A stretch of DNA of 14,689 bases, from the NCBI GenBank assembly GCA_026770575.1, contig MU657244.1, positions 3,918-18,606 of the forward strand, read 5' to 3'. This document shows positions 9,061-14,689 of this stretch, piece by piece. The stretch comes from Pelagophyceae sp. CCMP2097. Its lineage: Eukaryota; Sar; Pelagophyceae. A program made the translations under genes and the position numbers. Position 1 is the stretch's first letter, and every line of letters starts with the position of its first letter. The notes under the pieces are model-generated. The model had not been told where the DNA came from. It searched no databases and saw only the letters and a program-made list of their open reading frames with translations.

Positions 9061-9804
9061 TTACAGGCCGAGATTGAATTGGGCGTTAGGATGTCCTTGC
9101 TCGACCGCGCGTCGGAACCACTGCGTGGCGGCCTTGTAGTCGATCTTGACGCCCTCCCCGGCCTCGTAACATGCCTCCAGTTTAGACTGAGCTTCTAGAT
9201 GTCCTTGCGCCGCCGCGAGCTCGTACAGCTGGACTGCCTGCTTAAAGTTCTGCTTGAGACCGATGGTATTGTACTCTTCTCCGAGCGCGAGCTGCGCCTC
9301 GGCGTTGCCCTTGTCCGCGTGCTTCTGCAGCCGGCGCAGCCGGTCGTCGTACTCGCGGCACTTGAAGGAGCAGCCCGCGCATAGCGCTTTGCTGCAGCAA
9401 GACATGAATATTGTCTGGCTAAACCCGACTGGAAGCTCGTCAAGGCAGATGGCGCAAGTGCCGCGCCAGTCCGGCGCGTCGCCGTTCAGCGCAGTGGCCT
9501 TGACCAAAGCCGTCGTGTGCGTCGGAACAGCCGATAAGCGCGCCTTGAAGCCGTCCGCCGGCGCGACGATGGGCGGCTCCTCTTTGATCTTCAGCTTCGC
9601 CGGCATAAGCTCGTCGAGGAGCCGGTCCTGAAACTTGGCTGCCAGCTGCTTGCACTGCTCCTTGTGGCCGCCCTCCTTCCAGTCAACGAGCTGGCACTTT
9701 TTCGAGCAGTAGTGGCGCGATTTGCACTTGGTGCAGTGCTTGCCGCCGGGCGCGTCGCAGACGCAGCACGGCTTGGGCACGGCGGCCGGCGGGGGCTTGT
9801 CCAT
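9061..9804 (-). CDS. MYND zinc-finger, RING-like and Sel1-repeat protein, cut in the third Sel1 repeat
   Basis: 247 residues from the ATG at 9804. MYND finger at residues 13-51 with all eight ligands: C13/C16, C24/C27, C33/C37, H47/C51. A second Cys-rich module (CAICLDELPVGF, then CC, CAGC and C) looks like a degenerate RING. Two full Sel1 repeats follow (ADKGNAEAQLALGEEY..., AAAQGHLEAQSKLEACYE...), and a third starts (EQGHPNAQFNLGL) but meets TAA. The frame is open upstream of this ATG to 10386, yet that part is low-complexity and antisense to a WD40 fragment, so I start at MDKPPP. Family knowledge: MYND and Sel1 modules bind partner proteins; this combination is common in algae as multigene families. 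The specific function is unknown. It is convergent with the ligase gene and divergent from cytochrome c1. Either a functional short form or a recently truncated copy. Confidence 0.75.
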   Translation of the reverse strand: MDKPPPAAVPKPCCVCDAPGGKHCTKCKSRHYCSKKCQLVDWKEGGHKEQCKQLAAKFQDRLLDELMPAKLKIKEEPPIVAPADGFKARLSAVPTHTTALVKATALNGDAPDWRGTCAICLDELPVGFSQTIFMSCCSKALCAGCSFKCREYDDRLRRLQKHADKGNAEAQLALGEEYNTIGLKQNFKQAVQLYELAAAQGHLEAQSKLEACYEAGEGVKIDYKAATQWFRRAVEQGHPNAQFNLGL

Positions 9805-10288
9805 CGTGCCGCAGCAGTCCGTGAGTGCTGGGGGGGCACAGGGGGCGTCGCCGGCGCGACGCGAGGCGGTGCAAAAATCGTCGATTGGCAAAACGCATCG
9901 CTCGAAATTCGCGAGCCGTGGCGCCGACTCTGCGCAGACTCGTCGGGTCGTGACGGCAAGCCTCGACCAAACGGTGCGGCTCTGGGACGCCGAGACGGGC
10001 GCGCCCCCCCAAATATTTGGGTTCGTAGGCACCTTCCCGGCTTCGGGGGTGCATCGAAAGCGCGCATGGCGGGCGCGCGGCCCTGGCTCGGAAATGCGAC
10101 TCGAGCCTAACAGCCAGCGATGGCGCGCTGTCCCGCCGGCCCCCTTTCGTCCCCTTTTTTTTTTTTGCACCCAAGTTGGATTTGAAGAATTGGCATCGCC
10201 GGGCCGGTGCGTTTGACTCTTCTCTCTCCCTTTTCCGTATCGACAGGCCGTCAGTCGCCCTTCGCGCGCCCAACGTCCGCGCCGTACG
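9805..10288. promoter_or_regulatory. Divergent spacer between the MYND gene and cytochrome c1
   Basis: 484 bp that must contain the start regions of both genes. It includes an orphan WD40 blade (9941-10007), a caaatatttg palindrome near 10009 and a T run of about 13 near 10150-10162. No defined promoter element can be assigned. Confidence 0.35.
9941..10007 (+). pseudogene. Orphan WD40 blade fragment
   Basis: In one plus-strand frame this reads [20 protein letters not shown], the strand b-c-d signature of a WD40 blade, without the preceding GHT...FSPDG part. A 25-bp stretch (9970-9994) is identical to the reverse complement of 12484-12508 in the seventh blade of the WD40 array, 2.5 kb away in opposite orientation. 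The flanks do not extend the repeat, so this is a copied fragment rather than a gene. Confidence 0.7.
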
Positions 10289-11840
10289 ATGTTCGGCTCG
10301 TTCGCCACGCGCGTGGCGGGGCACGTCGGCGCGCGCGCCTGCGCCGTCGTCGCCGGCGGCGCGCTCGGCGGCGCGGCGCTCTGCAATGAGGTACGTTCAC
10401 GCCACGCACACTTGAAGGCTCGGGGCCACTTCGATGTGGGCCCGGCCGGCGCGGCGATTCAAAGGGGCGTGAACCAAAAGGGGCCGCCGGGCCGCGATTA
10501 CGTTTCGGGGCGGCAGTTTTTCTGGGGGCCGACTCGTCCAAGAGTCCTAATTATAGCCTGCACAGCGTCGAACTTAGGACCACATCCCCTCTGAGCACAT
10601 GCACTGGTCGCACCACGGCGCCCTCGCCGCGCGAGAACCCGCGTCGATTTTGCAAAGGTCGTTTTTCGAAGAGCGGGGCGCGCCGCCAGAGCCCGGGGCC
10701 GCTCTTGCCGCTTTCGGCGCCCCGCGGGGCCGTCGTCGGCCTTTGCCGCAAGCGCGGGCATCTCCGTGCAGAAGCGGAATTTTCACGGGGAATACGCCTC
10801 ACTTGGGGTCACTTAAGTGACGGCGGTTTCTGCAGCCGCCCTTTACGACGACGGGTCTCTCCTTGCAGGTTCGACGCGAAGTCCGTCCGCCGCGGCTACC
10901 AGGTGTTCAAGGAGGTCTGCGCGTCGTGCCACTCGGTCAACCGCATCGCCTTCCGCAACCTCGTCGAGTGAGTCGAGGAACGTCGACGGGCCCTTCGTAA
11001 AGGACCCTTCCTTTGCGTTTCACGCTCCACCACCGCACCGCGCAGGTACGGCGCGTGGTCGGAGAACGAGATGAAGGCCATCGCCGAAGAGTTTGAGGTG
11101 ATGGATGGGCCCAATGACCAGGGCGAGATGTTCGAGCGCCCCGGCAAGCTGTAAATTTCGGCGCCTTTGTTCAAGACCCTTGCAAAGGGTCGGGAAAAGA
11201 AAACTCTCCGTACTAGGTCGGACTACATCCCCGGCCCGTACGCCAACGAGGAGGCGGCGCGCGCGGCCAACGGCGGTGCGCTGCCGCCGGACCTGTCGCT
11301 CATCGTCAAGGCGCGCCACGGTGGGGCCGACTACATCTTCAACCTCCTCACGGGCTACGTTCGCGCCGGCGTCGCGCCTTAAAAGTGGGCATTCGCAGGG
11401 GCATTTGCAGGGGCATTTGCAGGGGACAGACTCACGCAACCCCATCAGGTCGAGCCGCCGACGGGCAAGGTGGTGCTGCCGGGCCTGTACTACAACCCGT
11501 ACTTCCCCGGGAGCGCGATTGGCATGCCCGCTCCGCTGATGGACGGGCAGGTGGACTACCCCGACGGGACGGAGGCCACCGTGTCGCAGATGGCAAAGGA
11601 CATCTCCATCTTCCTCGCCTGGGCCTCCGAGCCGGAGCACGACGAGCGCAAGAAGGCGGGCTTCCGGTGCGTGCCTTGTGTTTTCTACAAAGCGTGGGTG
11701 TTCTACAAAGCGTTTGTGTTTTCAAGCTTTCACGTCGCAGGTGGATCGTGGCCATGTCGCTGGCCACCGTCATCGCCGGCATCACGAAGCGCTTCCGCTG
11801 GTCCTCGCTCAAGGCGCGCAAGATTAGCTACACGTTCTAA
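10289..11840 (+). CDS. CYC1: Cytochrome c1, mitochondrial complex III haem subunit, seven exons
   Basis: Carries electrons from the Rieske protein to cytochrome c in the inner membrane. Exons: 10289-10390, 10578-10642 (or ending 10630), 10869-10967, 11046-11150, 11217-11370, 11449-11666, 11741-11840; phases agree and give 280 residues (276 with the alternative). The N-terminus ([16 protein letters not shown], then a hydrophobic Ala/Gly stretch) fits a bipartite mitochondrial presequence. Haem-binding CASCH at 73-77 in [19 protein letters not shown], then [52 protein letters not shown] (axial Met) and a C-terminal membrane anchor ([14 protein letters not shown]) followed by a basic tail. All are family hallmarks in the usual order and length. 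The exon 2 donor is ambiguous: a GC donor at 10631 gives the better family fit (HHGALAA-FDAKSV), while the GT donor at 10643 adds four residues. Confidence 0.95.
11387..11422 (+). repeat. Three 12-bp repeats inside cytochrome c1 intron 5
   Basis: gggcattcgcag followed by two copies of gggcatttgcag, in tandem. Every copy ends in CAG|GGG and is a potential acceptor, but the coding frame is restored only by the downstream acceptor at 11448. The neighbouring intron 6 also has a direct repeat (ttctacaaagcgt at 11683-11695 and 11701-11713). Confidence 0.8.
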
Positions 11841-12359
11841 GACACATCGCTGAATTGCATGCAATCAAATCGCCCGTTTTCCGCCGCCGCGGACCCGGTG
11901 GCGGCCCGAGGAAGAGGCGGCGGGCCGCCGCCGAACCCGAGGGATCGGCGGCGCCACCCCACAGCCGGCGCCCCGAGCCGCAGCGTTCTCCTAACGATCC
12001 TTATCACCAAACCCGGGCCCTCGCCAGGCGAGCCAGACGCAGCAGAGTCGCAGGGCCGGCCAGAGTGCTTAAACTCGCTTCCGGACCCGCGAAGACGCGA
12101 CGCCGCCGCAGACTTTGCTCACCCTTGTTATCGGTGTCAAAGGAGACCGGCCCTCGGCACCTCCAAGGCACGCGCCCGCGGCAGGCCCTCTCCCAGCGGT
12201 ACCGAGGGCTCCATGTTGCACGGGGGGGGCTGCACCGAGTGGAGAACCCCAGGCGGGCTGTTGGGCCAGGGATGCAGGCCGCTCGAACTGCCCGCATTAA
12301 TGCCGCTAGACTCCCCTCTTAAAAGCGGACTTCGGGGTTATGCCCAACATTAGACTGCT
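11841..12359. other. Intergenic space between convergent CYC1 and WD40 array
   Basis: 519 bp with no gene I can support. Open frames here lack recognisable motifs and are low-complexity. A perfect 12-bp palindrome, attgcatgcaat, lies at 11854-11865, just after the CYC1 stop. Confidence 0.45.
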
Positions 12360-13585
12360 CTAAGTGCCATAAGCACAAGCCGTCTTGTCCCAGCTTGCCG
12401 TGATGACGCGCTTGCCGTCGGGCGAGAACGCACAGCTGTTGACGATGGTGTGGCCCTCGAGCGTCGTCTGCAGCGCGCCTGTCCTCGGCGTCCCAGAGCC
12501 GCACCGTTGTGTCGCGGCTCGCCGTCGCGATGCACTTACCGTCGGGCGAGAACGCGCAGCTCAAGACCAAGGCGGTGTGCCCCTCGAGCGTCGTCTGGAG
12601 CGCGCCCTTTCAAAGGCGTCCCAGAGCCGCGCCGTCCCGTCGTTGCCCGCCGTCACAATGCGCTTGCCGTCGGGCGAGAACGCGCAGCACCTGACGGTGC
12701 CGATGTGCCCCTCGAGCGTCGTCAGCAGCGCGCCCTTTCAGAGGCGTCCCAGAGCCGGGCCGTCTTGTCGAAGCTCGAGCCGTCACGATGTGCTTGCCGT
12801 CGGGCGAGAACGCGCAGCTCAAAACACCGCGGGTGTGCCCCCGGAGCGTCGTCAGCAGCGCGCCAGTCTCGGCGTCCCAAAGCCGGGCCGTCCCGTCGTA
12901 GCTCGCCGTGGCGAGGCGCTTGCCGTCGGGCGAGAACGCGCAGCACGAGACGGCATCGAAGTGGCCCTCGAGCGTCACCTGCAGCGCGCCCGTCTCGGCG
13001 TCCCAGAACCGCGCAGCCTTGTCCATGCTCCCCGTCACGATGCGCTTGCCGTCGGGCGAGAACGCGCAGCTGACAACGTAGGCGGTGTGCCCCTCGAGCG
13101 TCAGTAGCAGCGCACCCGTCTCAGCGACCCAGAGTCGCGCCGTCCCATCGTCGCTCGCCGTGACGATGCGCTTGCCGTCGGGCGAGAACGCGCAGCAGTT
13201 GATGAGGCAGGTGTGCCCCTCAAGCGTCAGCAGCAGCGCGCCCTTTCAAAGGCGTCCCAAAAGCCTGGCGCTGTGTTGTCCCAGCTCGAGCCGTCACGAG
13301 GCGCTTGCCGTCGGACGAGAACGCGCAGCTCGTGATGGTGAGGGTGTGCCCCTTGAGGATGGCGGTGCCCTTCAAAATGCGGTCCTGCCAGACGAGCTTG
13401 CGCAGGGCCAGCACCACGGCGCCCGCGTCGCGGGCGACGTGCTTCGTGATAAGGAGGCCGTTCGGCGAGGCCGCCAGGCGCAGGATGGGCGCGAGCAGGT
13501 CGCGCTGCTCAAAGACGCAGAGCGCGAGCGCGGCGCTGCCGGTGCGCGACCGGGCGCGCCGCGCGGCCCTGGTGGCGGCCGGCAT
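12360..13585 (-). pseudogene. WD40-repeat gene with eight blades, broken by several frameshifts
   Basis: The N-terminal lead is MPAATRAARRARSRTG..., ATG at 13585. The FSPDGK codon block recurs at 13304, 13171, 13045, 12919, 12793, 12663, 12535 and 12411, with spacings 133, 126, 126, 126, 130, 128, 124. Thus the basic unit is 126 bp (42 residues: [34 protein letters not shown]). Blades 2 to 5 share one frame, blade 1 is in another, blades 6 and 8 in the third, and blade 7 returns to the frame of blades 2-5. The departures come from a +2 change in acggctcgag (blades 1 and 5), replacement of GAGAC by tttgaaa or tctgaaa after WDA (blades 1, 5, 6), and a +1 in blade 7. Blade 8 degenerates and stops at 12360. 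Known: WD40 propellers are interaction scaffolds. Inference: this copy is non-functional, or is expressed as fragments such as blades 2-5. No GT-AG introns explain the shifts. Confidence 0.7.
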
Positions 13586-13942
13586 GCCCCCTGAGCGGAC
13601 CCGGGGGCGCGCCCGGGCCCGACAAACTCGAAAGCGTTCGAGGCCGCCCGCGGCGTTGCGACACCGTCGCCGTCGGACCGTGGCACGGGGTGGTCGAGTT
13701 TGGCCGATGCGCCGCGCCGTCGCCCGTCGGACGATCGCTTCAAACGGCTGGATCAAATTCAAACTCGTTTGGATCCAAAACAAAACACAAAAATCGTGCA
13801 CCTCCGAGTCCGAGTCGAGAAAAGAAAAACGGGAAAGAATCAAGGGGCAAGCAAAAAAACAGTGCGGAACCACATGACACAAACCCGGTTCACCTTGCAA
13901 ATCTAGTTGGTCTAGTCCCTAACGGCCATATAACGGCTACAA
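13586..13942. promoter_or_regulatory. Divergent spacer between the WD40 array and the small zinc-finger gene
   Basis: 357 bp, GC-rich to about 13740 and then A-rich on the plus strand (13770-13870). It would hold both start regions. A catataac TATA-like string lies at 13926-13933, only about ten bases before the ATG at 13943, which is closer than a normal TATA box. Nothing firmer is visible. Confidence 0.3.
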
Positions 13943-14460
13943 ATGGAGCCCATAGCCCGCGACTGGGTCGGCCGAGGCGCTGAAGGATGAAGCGCGCGGG
14001 TACGCCCCCGGCGTAGCCCCTGGCAAAGCCTGCCTGGAGCGACGTCGCCAAGTGCGATAAGGTGAAGAAGCCCGAGTGGGACGAGCGGACGGGGAAGCTG
14101 GACTCGTCGTTCACGTACACGGTCGAGGGCTTCAAAGCCAAGGGCCGGCCGTCGACGAACCACCTCATTCAGTGCCCCGAGTGCCCATTGAAGCCGATGC
14201 TGCAGTACTTTTGGAAGTACCGGTGCATGCAGGAGCACTGGGAGCGCATGCACGCGACGATCACCATGCCCGCGTCGCTGGTGGCCGACCTCCAGATCGG
14301 GGCCGATGAGCGCGCCGAGCTCAAGAAGTTCAAGACGGCGTCGGCGGCGTCCCAGACCAAGAAGCGCCGCCGCAGCGCCGCTGCCGCGGCGCCGGGGGTG
14401 GCCGCGAACAAAGCGCGCCAGCAGCAGTCCGCCCAGCGATGGAACACGGGGCCGCGCTGA
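13943..14460 (+). CDS. Small predicted zinc-finger protein with basic C-terminus, function unknown
   Basis: The main exon (14017-14460) reads PLAKPAWSDVAKCDKVKKPEW and continues to a TGA at 14458-14460. It has C-x2-C-x17-H-x4-H (CPEC...HWERMH), an atypical C2H2-like zinc site, then KKRRRS, a probable nuclear signal, and a Gln/Ala-rich tail. The exon has no ATG upstream of its zinc site: going back in frame, TAG at 14014-14016 blocks the ATG at 13987. I propose exon 1 at 13943-13966 (MEPIARDW) joined by a 50-bp GT-AG intron (13967-14016), which is phase-consistent and gives 155 residues. The start is therefore tentative; the exon itself looks genuine. No family recognised. It could also be a fragment of a transposon-encoded protein. 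Confidence 0.5.
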
Positions 14461-14668
14461 GTCGTCACCGCCGGGCGCAACCCAGTGACGGTTCGGGTTT
14501 TCTAAAAAACGAAATTTTCCACCAAGCAATAATTGGGTTCGGCGCTTAAAATTCTAGTCTAGTTAGTGTCATGTAATTCCGCGCTGCGTTTTTGCGTGCC
14601 CCTTGAAAGAATTCTAAATTTCTCTTTACAGTGTGTTCATGACCGATTTTGCGTAGCGGACACGGAAG
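14461..14668. other. AT-richer 3' flank without a gene
   Basis: Composition drops in GC after about 14500. There is no open frame of interest and nothing recognisable apart from the hairpin that follows. Confidence 0.4.
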
Positions 14669-14689
14669 GGGGGGGTCCAGGACCCCCCC
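14669..14689. repeat. Perfect G/C hairpin at the window edge
   Basis: Seven G, TCC, a single A, GGA, seven C: a 10-bp perfect stem around one base. It ends exactly at the window end, so it may be part of a longer inverted repeat. It shares the GGTCC/GGACC theme with 596-612. Confidence 0.5.

Noticed and set aside
9805..10386. N-terminal extension of the MYND open frame (about 194 codons upstream of MDKPPP)
   Set aside because: Low-complexity, overlaps the CYC1 first exon in antisense and the orphan WD40 blade; no conserved domain. The internal ATG just before the MYND finger is the better start.
11855..12353. Open frames of 155-164 codons between CYC1 and the WD40 array
   Set aside because: Pro/Arg-rich with no motif, no homologous pattern, and overlapping frames of similar length, as expected by chance in GC-rich DNA.
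12385..13107. 240-codon open frame on the plus strand across the WD40 array (recurring RLPSGENAQ)
   Set aside because: It is the antisense of the WD40 blades; its repeats are exactly the reverse complement of SPDGK codons. The minus-strand reading matches a known fold, so this is a shadow frame.

Overview
This window looks like nuclear DNA of a small, GC-rich, intron-bearing protist, most likely a marine alga. A pelagophyte-like stramenopile (Aureococcus or Pelagomonas type) is my inference. It rests on four things seen here: short introns of about 50-285 bp, very GC-rich coding DNA, closely packed genes on both strands, and the mix of families (tandem organellar RNA-binding helical repeats, MYND plus Sel1 proteins, WD40 arrays, a mitochondrial cytochrome c1). 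No bacterial operon logic, tRNA, rRNA or CRISPR array was seen. Species identity cannot be settled from the sequence alone.

Layout. Positions 1-1590 are AT-richer, gene-free and repeat-laden: a repeated cttaacttcgcccc motif in both orientations (1-523), GGACCC hairpins, a TA-rich simple repeat, and a compact inverted-repeat element (1103-1295). From about 1600 the DNA becomes GC-rich and gene-dense. 1841-4186 (+) encodes an RRM protein with about nine 37-residue helical repeats; one part of it cannot be read through in a single frame. 4380-8875 (+) encodes a complete ATP-dependent DNA ligase I in ten exons. I could assemble it with every phase consistent, giving 1003 residues, with an N-terminal zinc finger and PCNA-binding box. 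9061-9804 (-) is a MYND/RING-like/Sel1 protein that stops inside a Sel1 repeat. 10289-11840 (+) is mitochondrial cytochrome c1 in seven exons. 12360-13585 (-) is a WD40 array of eight blades broken by recurrent frameshifts. 13943-14460 (+) is a small predicted zinc-finger protein. The window ends in AT-richer DNA with a perfect G/C hairpin.

The genes are not one pathway: DNA replication (ligase I), mitochondrial respiration (cytochrome c1), probable organellar RNA metabolism (RRM-helical repeat protein) and protein-interaction scaffolds (MYND-Sel1, WD40). The most notable theme is the introns. Many start with an unusual GTC donor, and the same bases reappear at the start of the next exon, as expected of transposon-like introners with target-site duplications. 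Two ligase introns share a 19-bp block, and one contains a tandem copy of its own acceptor region. A second theme is decay and copying of repeat proteins: a WD40 array with the same frame-breaking block in three blades, an orphan WD40 blade in another gene's upstream region, and a Sel1 protein cut by an in-frame stop.
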